From assembly GCF_009363275.1 (NCBI RefSeq), contig NZ_CP045324.1, positions 4,154,001-4,218,000 of the forward strand: a DNA stretch of 64,000 bases, in the 5' to 3' direction. Below the pieces are notes generated by a model that saw only the letters and a program-made list of their open reading frames with translations, did not search any database and was not told the origin of the DNA. Position numbers and translations under genes: made by a program. Shown in pieces: positions 1 to 8,673 of the stretch. This DNA comes from Marinobacter sp. THAF197a. Its GTDB lineage: Bacteria; Pseudomonadota; Gammaproteobacteria; Pseudomonadales; Oleiphilaceae. The first letter of the stretch is position 1, and each line of letters begins with the position of its first letter.

Positions 1-228
1 CATGCGCTCCCGCAGCTCCTTGCCGAGCTGGTCCAGCAGATAACGCAAGGCCGCCTCGATCAGCCCCTGCTTGCCCCCGAAGTAGTGGCTGATAATCCCG
101 GAGGACATCCCCGCCCGCTTGCTGATGCTGACAATGGTGGTGTTCTGCATCCCCAGCTCGGCGATGGACTCCATGGTGGCGTCTATCAACTGTTGGCGAC
201 GGGTGTCTTTGATTCCGACTTTTGGCAT
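1..228 (-). CDS. betI: BetI-type TetR repressor (5' part, runs off window)
   Basis: The first 76 codons read MPKVGIKDTRRQQLIDATME and continue with a TetR-type helix-turn-helix (residues about 25-50, containing SKRAGMSSGIISHYFGGK), which closely matches BetI, the choline-responsive repressor of glycine betaine synthesis genes. The rest of the gene, including the ligand-binding domain, lies outside the window to the left. Known for the family: it represses betIBA/betT in the absence of choline. The bet genes themselves are not visible here, so the target is inferred from similarity only. Confidence 0.8.
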   Translation of the reverse strand, partial: MPKVGIKDTRRQQLIDATMESIAELGMQNTTIVSISKRAGMSSGIISHYFGGKQGLIEAALRYLLDQLGKELRERM

Positions 229-327
229 GGCAGGCGTGCGCTTTTCCGTATCTTTTCGTTAATTGAACGTTCAATTAATAAAAAGGTTACAGAAATGAGA
301 GGAAGGATTCAAATATTCCGTTTCCGG

Positions 328-540
328 CTACGGTTTCAGGCGGTAATCCGGATCGGTCCAGCACTTGGGCAATGCCTCGCCCGAGGGGAATGCCAGATCA
401 CTTTTCTCATAGAATTCCGGATCCTGGGCTTCCTCCCCGTAGTGCATACTGCCCTTGATCCGGCTTTTATGAGGGTTGAACAACGCCTGGGTATCCAGCA
501 CTTCAATCAAGTGCCCGGTGGATCTCTCTGCCACAAACAT
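328..540 (-). CDS. conserved small protein, 70 aa, unknown function
   Basis: A 70-residue acidic soluble protein starting MFVAERSTGHLIEVLDTQAL, with no signal peptide or membrane segment. Similar short proteins ending in a Pro-x-Cys-Trp-Thr-Asp-Pro motif are, to my recollection, common in Pseudomonas and Marinobacter relatives with no assigned role. A purine-rich stretch (reverse complement of aacggcctcctttg) precedes the ATG and makes a good ribosome binding site. It stands alone between the betI-like gene and the anti-sigma gene. Confidence 0.65.
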   Translation of the reverse strand: MFVAERSTGHLIEVLDTQALFNPHKSRIKGSMHYGEEAQDPEFYEKSDLAFPSGEALPKCWTDPDYRLKP

Positions 541-584
541 AACGGCCTCCTTTGTCTACCAAAAGCTTAGACCATTGGCAGGGC

Positions 585-1301
585 TCAGGGGTTGTCCCAG
601 CCATCTTGCAGCAGCTGTTGCTCGTCTTGCGGGCTCAGTGCAGGCCCAGCCATCAGTTGATCCAGGGTATCGTCCATGGCCTGACCACCACTGGCTGTCT
701 GGTAGGTTTGGCCGGGCTGGTGCGGTTCAACCTTGGCGCGGGCCACGGCCTGCCAGGTGCCGCCAGCATCCCGGCAAGCAACGTTTTCAGAAGATGCCCC
801 TGGTTGGTCAACGCGGAACTGACGGCACCAGTCGCCAGCCTGGTTCCGGAAGGTCAGTCTCGGCATAACGGTGGCATCGGAATTAACCTCATAGGCCTGA
901 CCGCTGGGCTGCTGCTCCAAAGCCTGGGCGATGGACGGCCATGCGGGATCGTCCACCGCCGGTGAGCCCAGCCACTGGGTCATGGCAAAGCCGGCCACAA
1001 ACGCCGCAGCCACAGCTTTTCCGGAATGTTCCTTCAGCCGGCGCCACCAGGGAAAGGCCACCACGTTGTCCGGGCGGTTCTCGGGGGCGGCCTGCGCCAG
1101 CATGCGGGTTACGGCATCCGGCATGGGCTGTTGATCAATGGCCCCGTAATGCCGCTGCAACTCGGCATCCACCGAGGCCAGTTCCGCCAGCCGGTCCGCC
1201 AGTGCCGGGTCCAGGGCGATCTGATTGCGCACCGCGTTCATTTCCGGCTCGCTCAGTTCGTTATCGAGAAACGCGGACAGTACTTCGTCTGTGATGTTCA
1301 T
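585..1301 (-). CDS. transmembrane anti-sigma factor
   Basis: A 238-aa protein whose N-terminal 75 residues form the acidic helical domain typical of anti-sigma factors of ECF sigma regulators (LSAFLDNELSEPEM...). One hydrophobic segment follows at about residues 95-112 (KAVAAAFVAGFAMTQWLG), then a periplasmic C-terminal domain. Its start overlaps the end of the upstream sigma factor gene by 4 bases (ATGA), so the two are translationally coupled. Inferred role: it holds the partner sigma factor inactive at the inner membrane until an envelope signal arrives. Confidence 0.8.
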   Translation of the reverse strand: MNITDEVLSAFLDNELSEPEMNAVRNQIALDPALADRLAELASVDAELQRHYGAIDQQPMPDAVTRMLAQAAPENRPDNVVAFPWWRRLKEHSGKAVAAAFVAGFAMTQWLGSPAVDDPAWPSIAQALEQQPSGQAYEVNSDATVMPRLTFRNQAGDWCRQFRVDQPGASSENVACRDAGGTWQAVARAKVEPHQPGQTYQTASGGQAMDDTLDQLMAGPALSPQDEQQLLQDGWDNP

Positions 1302-1792
1302 GATTCGGTCCTCATACCCGCCGCCGGCGCCAATGCCTCACTTAACGCGGCCCTTGCCCGTGCCAGGCGGCTCATGACGGTGCCCTTGGGGACTTCCAGA
1401 ATATCGGCCACCGCCTTGTAGGGCAGGCCCTGAATGGCCACCAGTGAGATAATCTGGCGCTGGTCCTGGGGCAGCTCCGCCATGGCCGCATCTACCCTGC
1501 TCCATTCGATCTGCTGGGTGGTGTGGTGTTCGCCGTTGACCACCTGGCCATCCGACAGTTCCGGCTTTTCGGCCGCTTCCCGGCGAACCTTTCTGGCCCG
1601 GCATTCGTCTATCCACACATTACGGCACACCCGGAACGCCCATTTGGTGAGATCTGCGTCATCCGGCCGGTCCCGTGCCAGCAACCGTTCCACCGTGCTC
1701 TGTAGCAGGTCATCGGCATCCGGCATCGAGCCGGTCAGCGAATAGGCAAATCGCCGCAGCCCGGGTAACAGTTCAGTCAATTCCTGTTGCAT
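1298..1792 (-). CDS. ECF-family RNA polymerase sigma factor
   Basis: A 164-aa protein with sigma-70 region 2 (residues about 8-75, including LTGSMPDADDLLQSTVERLL and the WAFRVCRNVWIDECR helix). Region 4 is at about 108-158, with a helix-turn-helix around GLPYKAVADILEVPKGTVMS. It is the first gene of a two-gene operon with its anti-sigma factor. It is divergent from the secreted protease gene at 1929, which makes that protease a candidate regulon member or signal-processing partner; this link is an inference from position. Confidence 0.9.
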   Translation of the reverse strand: MQQELTELLPGLRRFAYSLTGSMPDADDLLQSTVERLLARDRPDDADLTKWAFRVCRNVWIDECRARKVRREAAEKPELSDGQVVNGEHHTTQQIEWSRVDAAMAELPQDQRQIISLVAIQGLPYKAVADILEVPKGTVMSRLARARAALSEALAPAAGMRTES

Positions 1793-1928
1793 GGCATTGT
1801 CTTTTAGTGAGTGTTATCAGTAGAACGGCTCAGGCCGAACGTTATTCCCGGCCCGAGGGAATTTTTTTCACCGCCGGCCGTTAAATAACCAGAAAGCCCT
1901 ACACCCTTTGCTCAACCGGAAGGCGTTT

Positions 1929-3269
1929 ATGAAATTCGATTCCACCCTTGGCCTGATCAGCGTGCTTACCCTGTGTTCCGTGTCTACCATGGCGCTGGCC
2001 ATTGGCAGCCAGGCACTGGACCGGCAACTGGACTCTGTGTCCCGCCAGGTAGAGCAGAAAACCGAGCGGGCCATTGAACGCTCCATGGGCCGCCGGCTGG
2101 ACGCCGTGGAACAGCGCATTGAATCCCGCGTTGAACAGGCCAGGGGCCAGCTGCCCCGGTTACCGCGCTCTCTCCCTATTCACACGCAGCAAGGCGGCAA
2201 AGCGTTCAATGATGTAATGCTGGATGACGGCTTCCGGGCCGTGGAGCGCCAGTGGCTGGCCACCGGCACCGCCGCTGAAGTCGCCGAACTGGACCGCCCC
2301 GGCATCACCATTCTGGAGCGCCGGGAACTGTCAGGCCTGGGCATGATTCTGGTGCGGTTTCGGGTAGCCCCGGCACTGGACTCCCTGGACGCCCTGCAAT
2401 CGGAGCTACCGGGGCTGGCAGAGCAGCTGGACCGGAACCACATTTATGCGCCACAAAGTGACAATGCCCCCGAAAGCAGCGATGCGGCCCTGCCCCAGTG
2501 GCAAAGCCTGTGCTCCGCACCAGTGCGGGTAGGCATGGTGGATACCGCCATTGCGCTGGACCACCCGATGTTTGAAGGCGCACAGATTGTTCAGGAAAGC
2601 TTTCTGGAACTGGCAGAGGCAAAGGGCGAACTTGCCGCTCCCACTGCCCACGGTACGGCAGTCGCCAGCCTGATGATCGGCCGCCAGGCGCCGCATTGGC
2701 CGGCGCGATTACCGGGGGCCACGCTGTTCAATGCCTCGGTGTTCTACGGGCGTGATCAGGCGCTGTCCGGGGCTACGCTGGGGCACTTGCTGGATGGCCT
2801 GAGCTGGCTGGCCGCCCAGGAGGTTTCAGTGATCAATATCAGCCTGACCGGGCCGGACAACCGGCTGTTGAAAACAGCCATCGAACGGCTGAATGATCGG
2901 GGAATCGGTTTGATTGCCGCTGTCGGCAACGAGGGGCCAGCAGCAGCCCCACTTTACCCGGCAGCCTATGGGCCGGTGATCGGTGTCACGGCCGTGAATG
3001 GCTCTGGTGAACTATACCGCTGGGCCAACCAGGGCGAGCAGGTGCAATTCGCCGCCCCCGGTGTTGCGGTACCGGTAGCCATACCCGAGGGTAACATGGC
3101 GCTGGACAGCGGCACGTCTCTGGCTGCCCCGGTGGTGGCCTCGGCACTGGCCTGCGAGCTCAGCCGGGTTGATTTGCCCGGGGCCATAGAGGCATTGACG
3201 AGCAATGCACAGGACCTCGGCGAACCGGGCCGCGATACCCGGTTCGGCCATGGCCTGCTGGATTACTAG
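1929..3269 (+). CDS. secreted S8 (subtilisin-like) serine peptidase
   Basis: A 446-aa protein with a signal peptide (residues 1-23, ending SVSTMALA). A charged coiled-coil-like stretch follows at 28-70 (many Q/E/R), then a propeptide region and a subtilase domain. The catalytic triad is visible: Asp in VGMVDTAIALDHP, His in TAHGTAVASLMIG and Ser in SGTSLAAPVVAS. I chose the ATG at 1929 rather than the in-frame TTG at 1908, because GGAAGG lies about six bases upstream and the signal peptide then begins cleanly. Subtilases next to ECF sigma/anti-sigma pairs recur in gammaproteobacteria, but the substrate is unknown. The 3' end overlaps the convergent gene by 4 bases. Confidence 0.85.
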   Translation: MKFDSTLGLISVLTLCSVSTMALAIGSQALDRQLDSVSRQVEQKTERAIERSMGRRLDAVEQRIESRVEQARGQLPRLPRSLPIHTQQGGKAFNDVMLDDGFRAVERQWLATGTAAEVAELDRPGITILERRELSGLGMILVRFRVAPALDSLDALQSELPGLAEQLDRNHIYAPQSDNAPESSDAALPQWQSLCSAPVRVGMVDTAIALDHPMFEGAQIVQESFLELAEAKGELAAPTAHGTAVASLMIGRQAPHWPARLPGATLFNASVFYGRDQALSGATLGHLLDGLSWLAAQEVSVINISLTGPDNRLLKTAIERLNDRGIGLIAAVGNEGPAAAPLYPAAYGPVIGVTAVNGSGELYRWANQGEQVQFAAPGVAVPVAIPEGNMALDSGTSLAAPVVASALACELSRVDLPGAIEALTSNAQDLGEPGRDTRFGHGLLDY

Positions 3270-4222
3270 AAGCCTGCGCGCAGCGACACGCCCGCCACAA
3301 ACCGGTCGTAATCCGCAGAATCGATGGTGGAGGTGTAGTGGCCGTAGGACAGCTTCGGCTCCAGGCTAAACACCTCATTCAGGCCCAGCCGCCAGCTGGC
3401 TTCCACCACCCGGGCCTTGTCCACCCGCTGGCTGGTTCGCTCTTCCAGATCCCGGGTCAGAAAATCGTTCAACCCCCGGCCGGTCTCTTCCGTGATCACC
3501 ACCTCATCGTATTCCTGGTCTTCGTAACGCCAACTCAAGCGAAAACGGCTGTCCTGACCACCGACGGTAAACCGGTGTACCAACGCCAGCCGCAACCGGA
3601 GCAACTGGTTGTCGTAGGCATCCGAGCGGGCATCTTCGTCGTCCAGATCAACCCCGAACACCAGGTTGCTCCGGGCCTGATTGAAAAAGAAGAACGCATC
3701 GAAACTGCCACCCCGGATGTCCGAATCCCGAGCCGTACCGTCGTTAAAATCTTTCGATTTGTCCTGAACACTGGCCAGCAGGTACACGTTCTCGCCAATC
3801 AGGCTGCCGAGATACAGGCTGGTGCGCCGGAAATCCAGGAACCGCTCAGAATCCAGGGTAGCGTAGGAATAGTGATGGCTGGCACCCACAGTGACCGGAT
3901 CAAAATCGTAGCTCAGGTCTGCCGAGAGCAGGTGAATGTCCTGATCAAACTGGTCCAGATTGTGATACCGGCGCCCGGACAGGTCGTATCCCAGGGTCAG
4001 GTTCAGCGCTTCTGTGGGTTTCAGAATGCCTTCCAGCCCGGCATCAAACACCCAGGCTTCGTCACTCTGATCGGACGAGGCGTTCAGTTCGTCTACCGTC
4101 ACGTTGCTGTCGTGTTCCAGGCCGCCAGCCAGGTACCCGTTCACTTCGGAATCCGCTTGTACCGCCGGCACCGCAAGCCCCAGCGTTACCAACCAGATCG
4201 ACATTCGTTGAATGTTACGCAT
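3266..4222 (-). CDS. outer-membrane beta-barrel protein
   Basis: A 318-aa protein with a signal peptide (cleavage after AVQA, about residue 23), then alternating aromatic and polar strands typical of a transmembrane beta-barrel, ending in the outer-membrane C-terminal signature ...SLRAGF. Repeated strand-like stretches carry Y/F/L every second residue (for example GYDLSGRRYHNLDQFDQD and SHHYSYATLDSERFLDFRR). No enzymatic motif is seen. It is convergent with the subtilase gene, overlapping it by 4 bases. Exact function is unknown. Confidence 0.7.
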   Translation of the reverse strand: MRNIQRMSIWLVTLGLAVPAVQADSEVNGYLAGGLEHDSNVTVDELNASSDQSDEAWVFDAGLEGILKPTEALNLTLGYDLSGRRYHNLDQFDQDIHLLSADLSYDFDPVTVGASHHYSYATLDSERFLDFRRTSLYLGSLIGENVYLLASVQDKSKDFNDGTARDSDIRGGSFDAFFFFNQARSNLVFGVDLDDEDARSDAYDNQLLRLRLALVHRFTVGGQDSRFRLSWRYEDQEYDEVVITEETGRGLNDFLTRDLEERTSQRVDKARVVEASWRLGLNEVFSLEPKLSYGHYTSTIDSADYDRFVAGVSLRAGF

Positions 4223-4251
4223 GTCTGCTCCTTGGTTCGCTCACAAACAAA

Positions 4252-4272
4252 GGCCGGGCACAGGGCCCGGCC
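4252..4272 (-). terminator. Rho-independent terminator after the 4289-4795 gene
   Basis: GGCCGGGC (4252-4259) pairs with GCCCGGCC (4265-4272) around a 5-base loop. On the minus strand the stem is followed by TTTGTTTG. It lies just downstream of the Ala-rich protein gene. Confidence 0.75.
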
Positions 4273-4288
4273 ATGGTCGGATGAGTGA

Positions 4289-4795
4289 TTATTGACCACC
4301 GTTGCGGGCAGAACCCTGCACAGCACCCCGCACAGTGCTCTGTACCTCGCCACGGACCGTGTCAGAAACAGACGTTCCAATCTGCTTGTTGGTTTCAGCA
4401 CGAATCTCGGCATTTCGGGCCTCATTCACCCTTTCACGGGCCTGCTCACGGCGCTGGGCCGCGCTGTCCACGGCCGCTTCACCCTGGGCCCGGGCAGTGC
4501 CGCTGACCCGCTCACCAACTTCAGCGCCCAAGGTGGCCGCTTGGCTGGCACTTTCACGAGCCTCCGTGCTTACTGCCTCACCGTGGTCGGCGGCTTCGTC
4601 ACGGGCCGCATCGCCATCAACCTGAGCCTGCGCATTGGCTGAGCCGCTGCCCTGAGCCGACGCACCATCACGGGCACTGGCCTGGGCGCTCATGTTGGCC
4701 TCAGCCTCCACGTTCGCATTGGCGGCACCTTGCTGGGCGAACACGCCGGTGGAAACCAAAGAACAGATTGCGAGTGTCAGTACATGCTTTTTCAT
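4289..4795 (-). CDS. exported Ala/Glu/Gln-rich low-complexity protein
   Basis: A 168-aa protein with a signal peptide (MKKHVLTLAICSLVSTGVFA), then an extremely biased sequence rich in Ala, Glu, Gln, Arg and Ser with imperfect repeats (GSANAQAQ, GEAAVDSA and similar), probably helical or disordered. The start is set at 4795 because AGGAGG lies eight bases upstream; a longer in-frame ATG at 4837 lacks that support. Such proteins are often annotated as hypothetical. A periplasmic or surface role is an inference from the signal peptide only. Confidence 0.65.
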   Translation of the reverse strand: MKKHVLTLAICSLVSTGVFAQQGAANANVEAEANMSAQASARDGASAQGSGSANAQAQVDGDAARDEAADHGEAVSTEARESASQAATLGAEVGERVSGTARAQGEAAVDSAAQRREQARERVNEARNAEIRAETNKQIGTSVSDTVRGEVQSTVRGAVQGSARNGGQ

Positions 4796-4979
4796 GGAAA
4801 CATCCTCCTGTGTTTTGCCCTTTCGGGTTGCTTTCATCAGGAAGACGGGTGGGCCGCGAATCTATTCCAAAAAATTGACCATTGATGCATTAACATTGAG
4901 TAACCAACGGTTTTTACGCTGTTTTTCCTGGCTTTGTGCTACGTTTTAAGCTGAACCGTTACCGCAGGATACGCTTTAC

Positions 4980-6050
4980 ATGGCCTACTTCAGCAAGCAC
5001 TACCATGCGCCCGGCACCGCCCCTGGCACCCTGGTCTCCACTGACTCCGACCATAAGATGTCCATTCACCTGATGGACTACTCGGGTGATCATGTTGAAG
5101 AACAACGGCTGGCCACAGCGGAGGAGTGCCAGGACTACCTGGAGCGGGACTCCAAAACCTGGATTCAGGTCAACGGACCGGTTGATGCCAACACGCTGCG
5201 GGCCCTGGGCGATATGTTCGATCTGCACGACCTGGCTCTGGAAGATGTACTCAACAGTGGCCAACGGCCCAAAATGGAACTGTATGACGACCAGGTGTTC
5301 CTCATCGCCGCCATGCCGATGTTTGATGGCGACCGGCTGGAAGTGGTCCAGGTCAGCCTGTTCGCAGGTCCTGGTTACCTGATCTGCCTGTGCCCACTGG
5401 AAGAAGACCCCTTCGAGCCGGTTCGCAAACGCATTCGCCAGCCCAATAACCGCCGGTTTACCTCCCGGGGCATCGACTACCTGCTTTACGCCATGCTGGA
5501 CCTGATTACCGACTCCGCGTTCCCGGTGCTGGAAACCTTTGGCGACAAGCTGGAGGAGATGGAAATCGACCTGCTGGAGCACCCCCGCAAACAGACCCTC
5601 ACGGCCCTGCACCACCTCAAGCGGGAGCTGCTGATGCTCAGGCGGGTTCTCTGGCCCCAGAGGGAAGCACTCACCACCCTGATGCGCATGGAAAATTCAT
5701 TGATACACCAGGACATCCTGATTTACTTCCGGGATTGCCAAGATCACAGCATCCAGATTATTGAACTGCTGGAAAGCTTCCGGGACATGGCCACCAGCAT
5801 GCTGGATATCTATCTCTCCAGCATCAGCCAGAAAACCAACGACACCATGCGGGTACTGACCATCATCGCCACCATCTTCATCCCGCTGACGTTTATTGTG
5901 GGCGTGTACGGCATGAACTTTGAGCACCCGGAAAGCCCCTGGGCCATGCCGGAGCTGGGCTGGTACTACGGCTACCCGATGGTGTGGGGGCTGATCATTG
6001 CCGTTACCGCTGGCCTGATCTGGTTCTTCAAACGGCGGCATTGGATGTAA
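4980..6050 (+). CDS. CorA-family Mg2+/Co2+ (or Zn2+) transport protein
   Basis: A 356-aa protein with a large N-terminal cytosolic alpha/beta domain, a long helical stalk, and two C-terminal membrane segments (about 297-317 and 332-350). The CorA signature YGMNF follows the first membrane helix. CorA proteins are pentameric divalent-cation channels of the inner membrane. The residues after GMNF (EHPESP, close to MPE) form the periplasmic loop that governs cation selectivity. Whether this is the main Mg2+ channel or a ZntB-like paralogue cannot be settled from the sequence alone. The 3' end overlaps the convergent gene by 23 bases. Confidence 0.85.
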   Translation: MAYFSKHYHAPGTAPGTLVSTDSDHKMSIHLMDYSGDHVEEQRLATAEECQDYLERDSKTWIQVNGPVDANTLRALGDMFDLHDLALEDVLNSGQRPKMELYDDQVFLIAAMPMFDGDRLEVVQVSLFAGPGYLICLCPLEEDPFEPVRKRIRQPNNRRFTSRGIDYLLYAMLDLITDSAFPVLETFGDKLEEMEIDLLEHPRKQTLTALHHLKRELLMLRRVLWPQREALTTLMRMENSLIHQDILIYFRDCQDHSIQIIELLESFRDMATSMLDIYLSSISQKTNDTMRVLTIIATIFIPLTFIVGVYGMNFEHPESPWAMPELGWYYGYPMVWGLIIAVTAGLIWFFKRRHWM

Positions 6051-8613
6051 GCAGCCAGTCTTTTATCGACTCCAGCGGGGCTGGCCGGCATAGCCAGAAG
6101 CCCTGCAACATATCGGCCCCCAGGGTTGCCAACAGTTGGGCGGAGGCCTCGTCTTCCACGCCTTCCGCCACCACCAGAAAACCCAGGCTGCGGCCCATGG
6201 TGATGGCGGTTTCAGCGATCGTTCGTGAGCTGTCACTGGTACAGATATCCTGCAGCAGTGACCGGTCCAACTTGATTTCATTGGCCGGCAGGCGCTTGAG
6301 GTACGATAACGACGAATAGCCGGCCCCGAAATCATCGATGGACACCTTCAGGCCAGAACTGGCAAGCCGTTCCAGCGCCTGCAAACCTTTTTCGGGGTCG
6401 TCCATCGCTGCTGTTTCCGTAAGCTCCACGATGACATCGCCGGCCTGCAAGCCATAGGTCTCCAGGGCCGTAGCAAACAGTTCATCCAGGCCTGGAGACA
6501 GCAGGTCCCGGGCCGAAATATTGACCGACATGGTCAGCCCCGGACATACGCTTTGCAGCGACTTGAGGTCTGCCAGGGCCTGGTTAACAACCCACCGGGT
6601 AAGGTGTTTGATGACCCCGGTCTTCTCCGCCAGCGGTATAAACTCATCCGGCGGCACCCAGCCACGCTCAGGATGAAACCAGCGCATCAATGCCTCAACG
6701 CCGACCACCTCACCCGTGGAAAGGCGAGTCTTTGGTTGGTAATACAGCTCGGTTTGCCGGTTCTGAATGGCCTCTCGCAGGTGCGAAATCAACGTCAGCC
6801 GGCTTTCATCGTAGATGTCGTACTTGCCGGAATAGAACCCCGTCTCGAATGAGCCCCGGGGCGTCATCTCCATCGCCACGTGGGCATTGCGGATCAGCAC
6901 ACTGGCCTTTTTACCATGATCGGGGAAGCTGGCGGCGCCGTATTTCAGGTGCGGATCAATCGCCAGGTGATCCAGTGCTATCGGTTGCGCCAGTTGCTTG
7001 AGGGCGCTGTCCAATGCCCCAAAATCATCACCCGCCTTGCGGGCATCCACAAGCAGGCCAAAGCTGTCTCCGGAAATCTGATACACACGCTCAGTCCTGC
7101 CCAGGCTATCCTGGGTGGCATGCACCATCGGTAACTGCCCTGCCAGCATGGTCATCTGTTCTGCCAGCCGCTTAAGCAGCCGCTCACTTCGCTCAAGGCC
7201 CAGGGTCCGGTTAATCTCCTCCAGGCCGGTTACCCGAGCCACACCCACCATGTACGAACCACCCGGGTTCAGTTTCAGCTGTTCGTCTACCATCCATTCA
7301 AAGCGATTTCGGTTCGGCAGGCCGGTGGCCGGGTCATGGGTCATGGCGTAAGTCAGGCGGTCCTGGGCATCACGGCGCGCCTTTTCCTGGCGCAGAATAT
7401 CGGCCTGGGCCTGAATCTTCTGCTCCCGTTCCCGGTACAAGCGGTCCGCCAGGGCCAGGGTAAGAATAAACGCCTCCAGCCCCGAACCAATCTGCATGGC
7501 GTAATTGGTAAAGAAGTTCTCAGGAAACACCCCCAAAGCCCGACCTGCCGTGGCCATGACACCCACGGTCAACGGAGACCATGCGACGGTAAAGAATATG
7601 CCGGCCCGAACCCCGGCGGCCCAGCTCACGGGCCCGGCAATCATCAACAGGGAAAAGAATACAAACGCCGAGACAGCCGCCAGCAGTATCCCCGTTTTGT
7701 AGTCCAGAAACGGTACCGCCAGAAAGTACAGAACCTCGAAGATCAGCATCCCGATCAAAGCGGCCCGGAGCCGGGGGCTGTGGGAACGCACCCGAAGGAA
7801 TTCCATACAGAACAAGATTGAGAACATCGCCAGGAACGGGATGGACAGCATCAGCACCTGGGCATGGACCGCCGGAAACGAAGGGTAGATGTGCTGAAAG
7901 CTGAAGCCGCGGATCGACGCGAAAAACACCAGGTAACCGAAGATCGCCAGGCAGTAATACAGATAGAGCTTTTCCCGCAGAGTAAGAAACACCGCGAGGT
8001 TGATCAGAATGATCACGGTGAGGCTGCCAAAATAGAAAAACTGCAGCTTTTGCTCGGCCCCGGCGGATTCGTAGAACTGATTCTCACGCCAGAGACTGAA
8101 CGGCAACACCATGGTGCCTTCAGTGGCAACCCGGATATAGAGGGTCTTTGCCTCTTGCGGGGCAAGCTGGAAACGCAGCAGGCTGTTGGGGTGGTCGACG
8201 TCACGGGGGTAAAACGGCCGGCGATCTCCGGTCTGGAATGTTCGAACCAACGCACCTTCGGCGATGACATGGAAGGTTACGTCGTCGAGTTGGGAGTATC
8301 CGAGTTCGGCAATGAGGCTGAGGCTGTCTGGGGTATGGTTAACAATCGGAACCCGCAACCAGTAGGCAGACTCGGTAATACCCAGGGTTGCCCGGCCGTT
8401 GGCCTGAACCTGCCATGCGGCATCGGGCAGCGCCCGGATTTCATCCAACGTGGCGCGGGCGCTGGTGTCCTCCCAGTATTGAAACTGATGGCCGATGGCG
8501 GCGCCGGGCATGATGGTTACCGGCTCCATAGCTGCAGTGCTGATCGGCCAAACGATCAGGAACAGCACCAAACCCAGTATCCGCCATGCCTTGCAAGGGA
8601 TCACCAACAGCAA
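6028..8613 (-). CDS. 7TM-DISM GGDEF/EAL c-di-GMP phosphodiesterase
   Basis: An 861-aa membrane protein. In order: a signal/anchor segment (residues 10-28), a periplasmic 7TMR-DISMED2 beta domain (about 35-175), seven transmembrane helices (about 185-395), a short coiled coil, a GGDEF domain (about 420-590) and an EAL domain (about 605-855). The GGDEF signature is degraded to SGDSF, so cyclase activity is unlikely. The EAL residues are intact (GVEALMRW, ELTE, IDDFGAGYSSL, KLDRSL, VAEGVE), which predicts c-di-GMP hydrolysis. The periplasmic domain probably senses an extracellular ligand. It ends inside the convergent CorA-type gene. Confidence 0.88.
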   Translation of the reverse strand: MLLVIPCKAWRILGLVLFLIVWPISTAAMEPVTIMPGAAIGHQFQYWEDTSARATLDEIRALPDAAWQVQANGRATLGITESAYWLRVPIVNHTPDSLSLIAELGYSQLDDVTFHVIAEGALVRTFQTGDRRPFYPRDVDHPNSLLRFQLAPQEAKTLYIRVATEGTMVLPFSLWRENQFYESAGAEQKLQFFYFGSLTVIILINLAVFLTLREKLYLYYCLAIFGYLVFFASIRGFSFQHIYPSFPAVHAQVLMLSIPFLAMFSILFCMEFLRVRSHSPRLRAALIGMLIFEVLYFLAVPFLDYKTGILLAAVSAFVFFSLLMIAGPVSWAAGVRAGIFFTVAWSPLTVGVMATAGRALGVFPENFFTNYAMQIGSGLEAFILTLALADRLYREREQKIQAQADILRQEKARRDAQDRLTYAMTHDPATGLPNRNRFEWMVDEQLKLNPGGSYMVGVARVTGLEEINRTLGLERSERLLKRLAEQMTMLAGQLPMVHATQDSLGRTERVYQISGDSFGLLVDARKAGDDFGALDSALKQLAQPIALDHLAIDPHLKYGAASFPDHGKKASVLIRNAHVAMEMTPRGSFETGFYSGKYDIYDESRLTLISHLREAIQNRQTELYYQPKTRLSTGEVVGVEALMRWFHPERGWVPPDEFIPLAEKTGVIKHLTRWVVNQALADLKSLQSVCPGLTMSVNISARDLLSPGLDELFATALETYGLQAGDVIVELTETAAMDDPEKGLQALERLASSGLKVSIDDFGAGYSSLSYLKRLPANEIKLDRSLLQDICTSDSSRTIAETAITMGRSLGFLVVAEGVEDEASAQLLATLGADMLQGFWLCRPAPLESIKDWLLTSNAAV

Positions 8614-8673
8614 ACTCCCCGAAAGTGGCTACACGCCTTTTTGTTGTTTTATGCACTTAATACTAGCAAGGCA

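Noticed and set aside
1844..1868. ATTCCC/GGGAAT hairpin followed by seven T before the subtilase gene
   Set aside because: The stem is only six base pairs and lies upstream of a gene start; evidence is too weak to call an attenuator.
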